A stretch of DNA of 64,000 nt, taken from JBKBIP01 sp046297495 (GTDB lineage Bacteria > Planctomycetota > Planctomycetia > Gemmatales > Gemmataceae). Below the pieces are notes generated by a model. It searched no databases and was not told where the DNA came from. It was given only the letters and a program-made list of their open reading frames with translations. Both the position numbers and the translations under genes were made by a program. The stretch is taken from contig JBKBIP010000016.1 of the NCBI GenBank assembly GCA_046297495.1, forward strand, positions 1 through 64,000. The letters run 5' to 3'. Position 1 is the first letter of the stretch. Each line of letters opens with the position of its first letter. Below, piece after piece: positions 15,996 to 24,612 of the stretch.

Positions 15996-18161
15996 TCATA
16001 CTTGATCGAGCAATGGTCGCAGTGCCTCTTCGTAATTCCGCCAGCGTTCCACCGAGCGCGTGTAAATCGGCTGGCGCACTTGCACGACGCTGGCGGTGCG
16101 GATGGGGCGTTTGGTTTCATGGAACGCCAGGCAGGCGGGGTCCCATTCCAGACCGACCCAATCCACCATCTGGCGGGCGACCCCTTCCAAATCGTTTACC
16201 GTCTCTTCGTAGTCAATATCGAGCATGGGGATCGGCAATACCTGCCGCCAATGATCCATGAGCCGCTGGTAATCGCGGATGCGGGCGGCGATGTGCTCCA
16301 GGTCGCACGCCCAGCGAATCGTCTTGAAATTGGTGATCCAGCAGGAGACGGCGATGTCGCGCACGTCGCGACGGCTGTGGATGAGGCGTGCCTTGGGGAA
16401 CAGGGCCGCGATCAGGCCGGCATACAAGTAATTATCTGGCATCTTATCGACAATGCGGTCGGCGGCGTTGTTCAGGCGCAGCAACCGTTCGAGATAGGGA
16501 CGGGCCAGCTGCCGCAGATGCTCTGGCGTCAATTGATGGATACAAGATGACGGCGGCAGCGACACCCCGACGACGTTCGGCAAGGATTCATAGGCGTCTC
16601 GCGCGTACCGCAGCTCGCCGGCCCCGTGCATGCGCGGATGACTGGCCAGGACCTGTTCCAACAGCGTCGTGCCAGAACGGGGCATGCCGATGATGAAGAC
16701 CGGCACTTCGCTTTCCAGTCCCCAACCTTGGACCTTGGCGAAGAACGTTTGGCTAAAGCCTTCGATCAGGTGATCGACAAATTTGGTGTGTTCGTTGGGA
16801 TGATACGTTTGTTTATAACGTACCAGCGTCTCCCAGTGATGGCGGTTTCCTTGGCGGATGTGCTCGGCAGCGCTCGTGTACTGTCCCTGAGCGTCCCGCA
16901 CCTGGGCAAGACCATGATGCAGCGCCGAGCGTTGGCCGTCGGCGAGACGGTCTTCGGACAGCAGTTGTTCCATCATGGCCACATCCGCTTCGGGCAGCTG
17001 GTCGCGCAGCATGGTCGCCAAGCAGCCGTAGGCGCCGGCGTGCTTGGGGTCATGACCCAAGGCGGCGCGAAAGCATTGTTCGGCTTCTTCCAATTCCCCA
17101 AGCTCCTCCAGCGCCTGGCCCAAGTTCACGTAGGCGGCGGCAAAGTCTGGTTTCAGCCGCAGCGCCTCGCGGTACAGCTTCACCGCTTCCTGCGTTTCCC
17201 CCTGTTCTTGCAGGACGAAGCCAAGACCGTTGTAGGCTTCGGCATAGTCCGGCTGCAATTGCATGGCCAAGCGATAGCGGGCGATGGCTTCTTGAGGACG
17301 TTCCTTGGCGTTGAGCGCGCTGGCCAGGTTGCAGTGAATCCGGGCCATGCGCGGCTCAAGCTGCAAGCCCTTCTGATACCACTGAATTGCTTCGTCCAGT
17401 TGACCTTCCTCTTGCAGTGCCTGCCCCATGTTGTTGTAGGCCATCGCCAGCTTGGGATTCAAATGCATGGCGCGGGCATAGCAATTCTTGGCTTCCTCCA
17501 AGCGTTTCAGCTCGCGCAAGACGTTGCCCAGGTTGTTTTGCGCTTCGGGGAAGTTGGGCCGCAGCCGGATCGCTTCTTGGCAGTGGTGCAACGCCTCTTC
17601 GGTGTCGCCGCGTTCGAGCAACATCTGCCCCAGGTTGCAATGGGCATGGGGCAGGTTCGGTTGCAGCCGTAGGCATTCACGCAAGGCGGCGATGGCTTCG
17701 TCGTTCCGCCCCTGCTCACGCAGCACGTTGCTGAGGTTGTTGAACGCCAAGGCAAAATTCGGGCGGAGCTGGACGGCTTGTTGAAAATGGCGCGCTGCTT
17801 CCTCGCGCCGTCCAGCGGCGTGCAGGGCCAAGCCCAAGTTATTGTGCGCCGCGGGAGAATTGGGTTGCAGGCGAACCGCTGTCTGGCCATGTTCCACCGC
17901 CTTGGCCTGGTTGCCCGCCATGCGATAGGCTTCCGCCAAGTTATAGTGAAAGGTGGCGACGTGGGGGCGAATGGCAACGGCCCGGCTCATCAGCTGCGCC
18001 GCCTTCTGGTGTTGGCCGCGCTGATGGGCCACGATCCCCAGCAAGTGCAGGGCGTCGGCGTGATTGGGTTCCTCATCCAACAAACGCCGATAGATCAATT
18101 CCGCTTGATCGAGGCGCCCCGCCTGGTGATGGCGGATTGCCTCTTGAATGGATTCCGGCAT
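15996..18161 (-). CDS. TPR-repeat sulfotransferase
   Basis: A 721-residue protein. Residues 1 to about 400 are a run of about eleven tetratricopeptide repeats of 34 residues, each with the W/L-G-Y-A-P-like spacing (for example LGLALHAAGRREEAARHFQQ). The C-terminal third is a sulfotransferase domain: the PAPS 5'-phosphosulfate loop GMPRSGTTLLEQ is near residue 490, and the 3'-phosphate motif region is IHSRRDVRDIAVSCW. It resembles tyrosylprotein and other TPR-fused sulfotransferases that sulfate proteins or glycans; the acceptor is unknown. The start MPESIQEAIRHH has GAGG upstream; the longer reading to 18233 is less likely. Confidence 0.9.
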   Translation of the reverse strand: MPESIQEAIRHHQAGRLDQAELIYRRLLDEEPNHADALHLLGIVAHQRGQHQKAAQLMSRAVAIRPHVATFHYNLAEAYRMAGNQAKAVEHGQTAVRLQPNSPAAHNNLGLALHAAGRREEAARHFQQAVQLRPNFALAFNNLSNVLREQGRNDEAIAALRECLRLQPNLPHAHCNLGQMLLERGDTEEALHHCQEAIRLRPNFPEAQNNLGNVLRELKRLEEAKNCYARAMHLNPKLAMAYNNMGQALQEEGQLDEAIQWYQKGLQLEPRMARIHCNLASALNAKERPQEAIARYRLAMQLQPDYAEAYNGLGFVLQEQGETQEAVKLYREALRLKPDFAAAYVNLGQALEELGELEEAEQCFRAALGHDPKHAGAYGCLATMLRDQLPEADVAMMEQLLSEDRLADGQRSALHHGLAQVRDAQGQYTSAAEHIRQGNRHHWETLVRYKQTYHPNEHTKFVDHLIEGFSQTFFAKVQGWGLESEVPVFIIGMPRSGTTLLEQVLASHPRMHGAGELRYARDAYESLPNVVGVSLPPSSCIHQLTPEHLRQLARPYLERLLRLNNAADRIVDKMPDNYLYAGLIAALFPKARLIHSRRDVRDIAVSCWITNFKTIRWACDLEHIAARIRDYQRLMDHWRQVLPIPMLDIDYEETVNDLEGVARQMVDWVGLEWDPACLAFHETKRPIRTASVVQVRQPIYTRSVERWRNYEEALRPLLDQV

Positions 18162-18263
18162 GGTGGTTGTGTTCCTCGATGGCGCATGAATCAAGATGAT
18201 GGCGCGTGTTCGGGTTACTATGTGGCATAGCAATCTCGGCGGGAAAACGCAAGCAGGGTGGGA

Positions 18264-18313
18264 GATTTATCGTCGCGCGCGGACTGGTGACGCTCGACGC
18301 GAAACGATGAATC
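18264..18313. repeat. Imperfect palindrome, GATTCATCG type
   Basis: Left arm 18264-18280 and right arm 18296-18313 (GACGCGAAACGATGAATC) pair with a small gap. It is in the 250-base gap between the divergent TPR-sulfotransferase and CDF transporter genes. The right arm is nearly identical to that at 4798-4814. Confidence 0.5.
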
Positions 18314-18412
18314 TTCGGAAACAGGTGGATAGTTCAAAGAATTGCTTGCCGCCGTTTCGGGAGCCGTACAATACCTACCAACCAGCAGCATGGTTTTCCC
18401 AAGGGACGGCGA

Positions 18413-19363
18413 GTGAACCACTCATTCTTGACATTCCTGCAGCGCTATTATCCCATCCTGTTGTCCATCCTGGCGGCGCTGGTCACGATGGGGATGAAGA
18501 CGTTGGCCTATTGGCTGACCGATTCGGTGGGCTTGCTCTCGGACGCCGCCGAATCGTTAGTCAACCTGTTGGCGGCGGTGACGGCGTTTCTGTCGCTGAT
18601 GTACGCGGCGCGGCCGGTCGATGCCTCGCACACGTACGGCCATGAGAAGATCGAATTTTTTTCCAGCGGCTTGGAGGGGACGTTGATCCTGGTGGCGGCG
18701 GGGTTGATCGCGTGGGCCGCCGTGCCGCGTCTCTTTTTCCCGGAGAAATTGCAATCCCTGGACATTGGCGTGCTCCTGGCCGGGTTGGCTTCCGTGCTCA
18801 ATTTCGCCGTGGCCCGGCTGCTGATCCGCGTCGGGCGGCAGCGCGAATCCATCATCTTAGAGGCGGATGGACAACACCTGATGACGGACGTGTGGACTTC
18901 GGTGGCGGTGCTGGCCGGCCTTGGCGTGGTTTGGATGACGGGCTGGCACATCCTGGACCCCATCATCGCCCTGCTGGTGGCGGCCAACATCGTTTGGACG
19001 GGGGGGAAATTGCTCGTGCGTTCGTTCAACGGCTTAATGGATCACGCGCTGCCTGACGAGGAACAACATCGTGTTCGGCGAGCCATCGAGGCCCAGTTGA
19101 ACGACGACATGGCCTATCATGCCCTGCGCACGCGCCAAGCGGGAGCACATCGCTTCGCCGATTTTCATTTGCTGGTTCCTGGTAATTACACGGTGCATCA
19201 GGCCCATGAGGTGGCGAACCGGATTGAACAAGCCGTCGAAGCGGCCTTGCCGGGCTTGGAAGTCGCCATTCACATCGAGCCGATTGAGGAACAGTGTTCA
19301 TGGATGGACAGCCCGCTCTTGCCCATCGAGCGCGAAGCACGCGCCGACCCACCGAGGGAATAA
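18413..19363 (+). CDS. Cation diffusion facilitator (CDF) metal transporter
   Basis: A 316-residue inner-membrane antiporter of the CDF family, which exports zinc, iron or related divalent ions. The TM2 metal motif DSVGLLSDAAESLVN, the YGHEKIEFFSSGLEG segment, and TM5 with EADGQHLMTDVWTS (the H-x-x-x-D pair) are present. A C-terminal cytosolic domain ends in VAIHIEPIE. The exact metal cannot be told from these motifs. The start is GTG at 18413 with AAGGGA upstream. It is transcribed away from the sulfotransferase gene. Confidence 0.9.
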   Translation: MNHSFLTFLQRYYPILLSILAALVTMGMKTLAYWLTDSVGLLSDAAESLVNLLAAVTAFLSLMYAARPVDASHTYGHEKIEFFSSGLEGTLILVAAGLIAWAAVPRLFFPEKLQSLDIGVLLAGLASVLNFAVARLLIRVGRQRESIILEADGQHLMTDVWTSVAVLAGLGVVWMTGWHILDPIIALLVAANIVWTGGKLLVRSFNGLMDHALPDEEQHRVRRAIEAQLNDDMAYHALRTRQAGAHRFADFHLLVPGNYTVHQAHEVANRIEQAVEAALPGLEVAIHIEPIEEQCSWMDSPLLPIEREARADPPRE

Positions 19364-19495
19364 GAAATATCAGCAACACCTACAAATTATCCATTGCACG
19401 CCGTCGCCGCCACGGTAGGATAAGGAGATCAGGGATCAGTGTTTAGCGGGCGAGCCACAGGCGAGCCGCCATCCATGGCTCAAAGGGGGGATCAC

Positions 19496-20875
19496 ATGTT
19501 AACCTTTTCCGGCACGAAGGGCGTGGAGTTTTGCGATGGTCTGACGCGGCGGGACTTCCTGCGCGTTGGCGCTCTCAGCGCGGGGGCCGTGGGGCTGTCG
19601 CTGGCTGACGTGGTGCAGCTTCAGGGGGCGCAGGGGGCCAAAGCCGATGGCATCAACTGTATCATGCTGTTCCTGGTCGGCGCGCCGAGCCACCTGGACA
19701 CCTGGGATCTCAAGCCGGACGCGCCCGACAACGTGCGCGGCCCCTTCAAGCCGATTCAAACGAATGTCACCGGCATGCAAATCAGCGAACACTTCCCGTT
19801 GATGGCCAAGATGGCGGATCGCTACAGCATCGTGCGCTCGGTCTATCACAAGGCGGCGGCCATTCACGAGACCGGCCACCAGATGATGCAGACCGGCTAC
19901 CTGTTTCGCGGCGGCCAGGAATATCCGCACTATGGCTCGGTGGTGTCGCATCTGCGCGGCCGGACGGCCAACGGTTTACCGCCGTTCGTCATCCTGCCTG
20001 GTCCCATCGGCAACACCGGCGTCAGCGTCAGCCACGGTCAAGGGGCGGGCTATCTCGGCTCGCGGCACGAACCATTCTTCCTGCGTGGCGACACGTCGGC
20101 GGATAATTTCGAGATTAGCGACCTCAACGCCCCGCCGGGCGTCGATCCCGCTCGGCTCAAGACCCGCAAGGAGCTGCTCGACGCCGTGGACGACTTGCAG
20201 AGACAGCTAGATGCAAATACTGACAGTCAATCACGCGACACCGCTTACAATCAAGCGTTCAGCTTGATCTTCGCCGAGAAAGCCAAGAAGGCATTCGACA
20301 TCGCCAGTGAAAATTCCGACCTGCGTAGCCGGTATGGGCACAACACCTTCGGCCAATCGTGCTTGCTGGCCCGGCGGTTGGTGGAACATGGCGTCCGCTT
20401 CGTCACGGTCAACATGTTCGACACGGTGTTCAACGAGATCACTTGGGATTGTCACGCCGATGGCGGCTCGTTGGCGGCGACGCTCGACGATTACCAGGAA
20501 ACCTTGTGCCCGATGTTCGACATGGCCTACACCGCTCTGCTCGAAGATTTGTACTTACGCGGCATGTTGGATAATACCCTGGTGCTGGCGATGGGGGAAT
20601 TTGGCCGGACGCCGCAGATGAACGCGCGGGGCGGCCGCGACCACTGGCCCGGCTGCTGGTCGGTGCTCTTCGCCGGCGCCAAGATCAAGGGGGGCCAGGT
20701 CATCGGCTCCTCGAACCGCCTCGGCGCCGAGCCGCGCGACCGCCCCGTCGATCCCGCCGAAATCGCCGCCACGGTTTATCAAGGCCTCGGCATCGACCGC
20801 AACGCTCGTCTCCCCGGCCCCGACAACCGCCCCCTGCCGCTCATCGAGGCGGAACCGATTTTTGAGTTGTTCTGA
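19496..20875 (+). CDS. DUF1501 protein with Tat-like leader
   Basis: A 459-residue protein of the DUF1501 family, related to alkaline phosphatase-fold sulfatases and common in planctomycetes. The twin-arginine leader TRRDFLRVGALSAGAVGLSL lies at about residues 15-34. Signature parts are FLVGAPSHLDTWDLKPDAP, then FGQSCLLARRLVEHGVRFV and MGEFGRTPQMNARGGRDHW, ending with IKGGQVIGSSNRLGAEP. ATG at 19496 has AAGGGGGG upstream and puts the leader in the right place; an upstream ATG at 19475 is possible. Unlike the other two DUF1501 genes here, no DUF1549/1553 gene is next to it. The biochemical role is unknown. Confidence 0.92.
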   Translation: MLTFSGTKGVEFCDGLTRRDFLRVGALSAGAVGLSLADVVQLQGAQGAKADGINCIMLFLVGAPSHLDTWDLKPDAPDNVRGPFKPIQTNVTGMQISEHFPLMAKMADRYSIVRSVYHKAAAIHETGHQMMQTGYLFRGGQEYPHYGSVVSHLRGRTANGLPPFVILPGPIGNTGVSVSHGQGAGYLGSRHEPFFLRGDTSADNFEISDLNAPPGVDPARLKTRKELLDAVDDLQRQLDANTDSQSRDTAYNQAFSLIFAEKAKKAFDIASENSDLRSRYGHNTFGQSCLLARRLVEHGVRFVTVNMFDTVFNEITWDCHADGGSLAATLDDYQETLCPMFDMAYTALLEDLYLRGMLDNTLVLAMGEFGRTPQMNARGGRDHWPGCWSVLFAGAKIKGGQVIGSSNRLGAEPRDRPVDPAEIAATVYQGLGIDRNARLPGPDNRPLPLIEAEPIFELF

Positions 20876-20904
20876 AACGAAAACTGCCAACCTGGACAAA
20901 AAAT

Positions 20905-20941
20905 AAGAAGCCGGGGATGATGGACGTATCCCCGGCTTCTT
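20905..20941 (-). terminator. Rho-independent terminator of the FkbM gene (possibly two-way)
   Basis: A perfect 14-base stem, AAGAAGCCGGGGAT at 20905-20918 against 20928-20941, with a 9-base loop. On the minus strand the stem is followed by a T-rich run (ATTTTTTG, complement of 20897-20904), so it best ends transcription of the FkbM gene. It lies between convergent genes. Confidence 0.85.
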
Positions 20942-20969
20942 GAGTCATCGCGCATGGCAGTTTGTCAGA

Positions 20970-21929
20970 CTACAGAAGTGAGCTAAACAATCGCGGCACC
21001 AGATATTTCAAGCGCGACTTCACATTGGGAAAACGATTGAAGATATTCTGAGCCTTTCGAGCGAAATTCAAACAAGTTGGTCCCACGTCCTTGACAACCT
21101 CATAGCGATTTGTCAAATAGTCCACGCACTCTTTCAATGAGGTAATCTCTCGATACTGCTCATTCACCAATCGATCCAGGTTTTGCAGAGCTTCTTCAAC
21201 GAGTATCTGTCGATACGGAACAAAATTGTCCAATGCGTTGGCCGGTGCTTGTAGCAACGACAGCATCTCGGGTTCTTCGGAACGCACGTAGAAACGATTA
21301 ACGCCATCAAACAACGCGAATTGGTAATCCGCTTGGAACAGGATGTCTTCCCATTTCCCCCGCTGCTCGAACTGATTCTGGATAGCGCTGACTCCAATCG
21401 CCACGGGGGCCGTGTCTTCGACAAGGATAACCCGTGGCCGCCAGCGTGTTAAATCAATTCCCTGTAACACCTCTCCCTCATGCCCTTCGACGTCAATGGT
21501 GAGAAAATCAATAGTTGAACGCACATGGTTGGAACAGATCTGATCCAACGTGGCGGCCTCCACGGTATGTTCCTCGAACATACAGCCCACCTCGGTAAGT
21601 CGTCGCACATTCTCCCACGAAGCGCTGGATAGGCCGTTTATTCCTTCGTGATTCGGAACGGATGTACAATGATAAAAATGAACCGGGCCTTGGCGATTGG
21701 ATACCGCGAGGTTCAGATTGATGTCGCGCGGCCGGACATGTTCAAACTCGCGGTAATACTCGACATGCGGCTCGATATTGATACCCTGCCAACCGCGTTG
21801 ATAAAAATAATAGGTCACGGAATCATGAATGGGATGATAGGCGCCGACGTCGATATAAAAACCTTTGCTCTGGTTTTGAAACACTCGGTTCAATACGACG
21901 TCTTCGTGATTCTGCGCGTACGAAATCAT
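20970..21929 (-). CDS. FkbM-family SAM-dependent methyltransferase
   Basis: A 319-residue protein. The FkbM methyltransferase core is at about residues 1-200: SYAQNHEDVVLNRVF at the start, GFYIDVGAYHPIHDSVT as the SAM loop, NIEPHVEYYREF, and IDFLTIDVEGHEGEVLQGIDL. Family members O-methylate sugars or lipids, often next to glycosyl- or sulfotransferase genes, as here. The last 90 residues form a helical extension of unknown role. The start is ATG at 21929 with AAGGAA at good spacing; the longer reading to 21989 lacks a site. DNA in this and the next gene is more AT-rich than the neighbours, which could mean later acquisition. Confidence 0.88.
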   Translation of the reverse strand: MISYAQNHEDVVLNRVFQNQSKGFYIDVGAYHPIHDSVTYYFYQRGWQGINIEPHVEYYREFEHVRPRDINLNLAVSNRQGPVHFYHCTSVPNHEGINGLSSASWENVRRLTEVGCMFEEHTVEAATLDQICSNHVRSTIDFLTIDVEGHEGEVLQGIDLTRWRPRVILVEDTAPVAIGVSAIQNQFEQRGKWEDILFQADYQFALFDGVNRFYVRSEEPEMLSLLQAPANALDNFVPYRQILVEEALQNLDRLVNEQYREITSLKECVDYLTNRYEVVKDVGPTCLNFARKAQNIFNRFPNVKSRLKYLVPRLFSSLL

Positions 21930-22069
21930 TTCATTATTCCTTATGGACAGCGACCGCTTTTGATCACTTTTATCGCTCTGGGCACACATTGTTTAAGTCG
22001 AGATTAAATTTGTTCATCAATTCCGCCTAAGATAGCCGCCTCTAGATTGGAATTCTCAAAAGGGAATAT

Positions 22070-22927
22070 CTATGAGCCGACGTGTGCGCTGGCTCGTAAC
22101 GATCCCACGCATGTCAGATACAATTTTTTGAGATTCCCAATAATCCTCATGCCAAAGTGTGCCGGTTGCCTCGGTGTGATGATGCCATTTTTCACTTCCA
22201 GGTATAATTGTTGGTCCAGTCGCGTGAGCCGACGGATTCGCGCCAAGGTTTGTTCACTGATCGCAGGACGTTGCAGACGATTCATGCCAATGTTTTCACG
22301 GGTGATGTTGGGAATTTGGGTTATGTTCAATACCTCGCACACATCGGTGATGAATTTTTGACAATCATCCGTTAGGCCAATCACCGCGCAGCCACGCAAA
22401 TACGCGCGTGCCTTCGCCAGCTTTTCCGTGATTGACAGGCTATTGTTGTGTAAATTTTCGATGGTCACTGATAAAGTACCCAATGGGTGATCGTTCAATC
22501 GTGCCGCTAATTCATGGATGTTTACCTGAGGAGCGATCAAATAATTGGTCTGGAAGTCTTGGATCATGGGAATCATCTCCGGATCGGACAACCATTCATC
22601 CAGAGATTGATTCCGTGCTTGATGATGCAAGGGATGTTGGGAATCACGTTGCACATGAGCATAATGAGAAAGAGTTCGTTCCACGGGATCACGAAGCAAC
22701 ACGAATTTGATGAGTGGACGGTTTAAGTAATCCTCCAACAGACTCAAGAAATGGCCACGAAAAAATTGATACGTTTGGAGTTCATCACAAGAAGCACGCG
22801 CCAACGTGTCCCATATATAATGGGGACAGATTTGCTCAGGATGGAAAAGTTGATCGAGCGCGCAGCGCACGGACGTTCCGCCCGTTTTGGGTATGTGCAA
22901 AAAATAGTATGCTGGCTTGGATCGCAT
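22070..22927 (-). CDS. Sulfotransferase (family 2-like)
   Basis: A 285-residue single-domain sulfotransferase. The PAPS-binding loop FLHIPKTGGTSVR is at residues 9-21 and the 3'-phosphate motif FVLLRDPVERTLSHY at about 75-89, the layout of the sulfotransferase_2 (heparan/chondroitin-type) family. It probably sulfates a cell-surface sugar; the acceptor is unknown. ATG at 22927 has GGAGCGAGG upstream. It lies 140 bases upstream of the FkbM gene on the same strand and may be co-transcribed. Both have lower GC than the surrounding genes. Confidence 0.88.
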   Translation of the reverse strand: MRSKPAYYFLHIPKTGGTSVRCALDQLFHPEQICPHYIWDTLARASCDELQTYQFFRGHFLSLLEDYLNRPLIKFVLLRDPVERTLSHYAHVQRDSQHPLHHQARNQSLDEWLSDPEMIPMIQDFQTNYLIAPQVNIHELAARLNDHPLGTLSVTIENLHNNSLSITEKLAKARAYLRGCAVIGLTDDCQKFITDVCEVLNITQIPNITRENIGMNRLQRPAISEQTLARIRRLTRLDQQLYLEVKNGIITPRQPAHFGMRIIGNLKKLYLTCVGSLRASAHVGS

Positions 22928-23206
22928 TTCCTCGCTCCTATGCGCCGCAGATGTGGCTACGAATTGCTTTTCCTACGCGCGCCGCCGGCATCAAAATGGG
23001 TTCTGTGCCGAACAGCGGCGTCTAAATACTGTTTCACTTGGTTTCGATGCAAGATCAAATGCCGCGTTGCTGCCGACATTGCCAGGGCTGTTTGATTTTT
23101 CACATTGAGGTAAGTAAGCCGAGAAGAATGAGTAGCTGGTCAAAAATGTGGCCTATGGCATGTCTGGGGAGAAGGCGAGCTGAAACTTGGAAATGTTAGC
23201 TACTTG
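22928..23206. other. Intergenic, no gene seen
   Basis: Between the sulfotransferase start and the terminator of the next operon. Short ORFs here have no ribosome site or recognisable motif. It must hold the sulfotransferase promoter, but no clear hexamer pair was picked out. Confidence 0.35.
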
Positions 23207-23241
23207 AAAAAAAGAGGCGGCTCCCTTTCGGGAACCGCCTC
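23207..23241 (-). terminator. Rho-independent terminator of the DUF1549-DUF1501 operon
   Basis: Stem GAGGCGGCTCCC (23214-23225) against GGGAACCGCCTC (23230-23241) with a TTTC loop. On the minus strand it is followed at once by seven T residues (complement of 23207-23213). It lies 30 bases past the stop codon of the DUF1501 gene. Confidence 0.92.
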
Positions 23242-23270
23242 GCCAGCGAAATCGGTCTGGCAGCGTTGGC

Positions 23271-24530
23271 TTAGACCAATTCCGTGATGGATTTGGCGCC
23301 GCGGTCGGCGATACGGATCGGTCGATTGCCAGGGGCCATGTTTTCCTTGGTGTAGTCGATGCCAAGGATTTGGCACACGGTCGCCATGAAATCGAGTGGC
23401 GTGATGGGGCGCTCTTCGACGGCGGCCCCTTCCGCGTCGGTGCGGCCAATGACTTGACCACCCTTGATGCCGCCACCCAGCATCACCGTGCTCCAGGCGC
23501 GCGGATAGTGGTCGCGGCCAGGGCGCGGCCCACGGGTGTTGATGCGCGGCGTCCGGCCAAATTCCCCCATCCAAATAATCAATGTGCTATCCAGAAGGCC
23601 GCGTTCCTTGAGATCGGTGATCAAGGCGCTCATGGCCGGGTCTACTTGGGCAGATAGCGATTTGACGCGGTCAAAGTTGTCTTGGTGCGTGTCCCAGCCC
23701 CCCAAACTAACTTCGACGAACGGAACGCCAGTTTCCACCAATCGGCGGGCTAACAAGCAGCCGTCGCCGAAGCGGGTCGCGCCGTAGGCTTGACGTACCG
23801 AAGCGGGCTCCTGGGAGAGATCAAACGCTTTCGCTTCCTTGGATTGCATCAGTGTGACGGCCCGTTGATAGGTCGTCTGGTGCGCGCTGCCAGAAGGCGC
23901 TTGGTAGCTACGCAAGAAGCCTTGTTCCATCTCCTCCAACAAACTCACCCGGTTGTTGAACTGGTTGTCACTGACCAGGGCTTTGAGGTTTTCGACGCCC
24001 CGATTCGGGTCATTGACGACCAATGGCTGATGGCGTGGTCCGAGGAAGCCCGAACCGAAGACCCGCGAACCGACCGCCACGAAATTCGGCATCGGGAAGT
24101 CGGGTTGGCCTAGCTCGGCGGAGACGATGGAACCCATGCTGGGATACACCAAACCGCCGACCCCTTCCTTGTAGCCGGTGTGCATGTAATACTTGGCGCG
24201 CTGATGGGCGCCTTCGCCGGTGCTCATGCCGCGTAAAATGGCGCCGTGGTGCATCAGCTGGGCCAGTTTCGGGAAGTGCTCGCTGATCTCGATGCCCGGC
24301 ACCGAGGTCTTAATCGGCTTAAACTCGCCCGCATCCTTGGTGCCTGGCTTCAGGTCGAAGGTGTCTTTATGGGTCGGGCCACCATCCATCCACAGCAGGA
24401 TGCACGACTTGTGTTTTTTCAGCCCTGCTTGCGCGGCGCGCGTGGCCAGCACATTCATCCAACCGGACAAGGAAATGGCGCTCACGCCGGCGGCGCTAAG
24501 CTTGAGCAGATCACGTCGAGACGGAAACAT
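23271..24530 (-). CDS. DUF1501 protein
   Basis: A 419-residue DUF1501 protein. The leader SRRDLLKLSAAGVSAISLSG carries a twin-arginine and suggests Tat export. Other signatures are ILLWMDGGPTHKDTFDLKPG, FGDGCLLARRLVETGVPFVEV, WMGEFGRTPRINTRGPRPGRDHYP and VMLGGGIKGGQVIGRTD. ATG at 24530 follows AAGGAG. It is the second gene of a pair, 82 bases after the DUF1549/1553 gene, and ends at a clear terminator. The two families are linked throughout planctomycetes and probably act together at the cell envelope; the reaction is not known. Confidence 0.93.
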   Translation of the reverse strand: MFPSRRDLLKLSAAGVSAISLSGWMNVLATRAAQAGLKKHKSCILLWMDGGPTHKDTFDLKPGTKDAGEFKPIKTSVPGIEISEHFPKLAQLMHHGAILRGMSTGEGAHQRAKYYMHTGYKEGVGGLVYPSMGSIVSAELGQPDFPMPNFVAVGSRVFGSGFLGPRHQPLVVNDPNRGVENLKALVSDNQFNNRVSLLEEMEQGFLRSYQAPSGSAHQTTYQRAVTLMQSKEAKAFDLSQEPASVRQAYGATRFGDGCLLARRLVETGVPFVEVSLGGWDTHQDNFDRVKSLSAQVDPAMSALITDLKERGLLDSTLIIWMGEFGRTPRINTRGPRPGRDHYPRAWSTVMLGGGIKGGQVIGRTDAEGAAVEERPITPLDFMATVCQILGIDYTKENMAPGNRPIRIADRGAKSITELV

Positions 24531-24612
24531 CGTTTTATGCTCCTTTCGGGGATGGGCCGCGAGGTTTTCCCTCTTGGCCCAGGCAACGTGGAATGTTTGG
24601 CATCAAGAGGAA

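Noticed and set aside
16002..17672. Long plus-strand ORFs across the TPR-sulfotransferase gene
   Set aside because: They are antisense shadows of a GC-rich repeat gene with clear TPR and sulfotransferase motifs on the minus strand.
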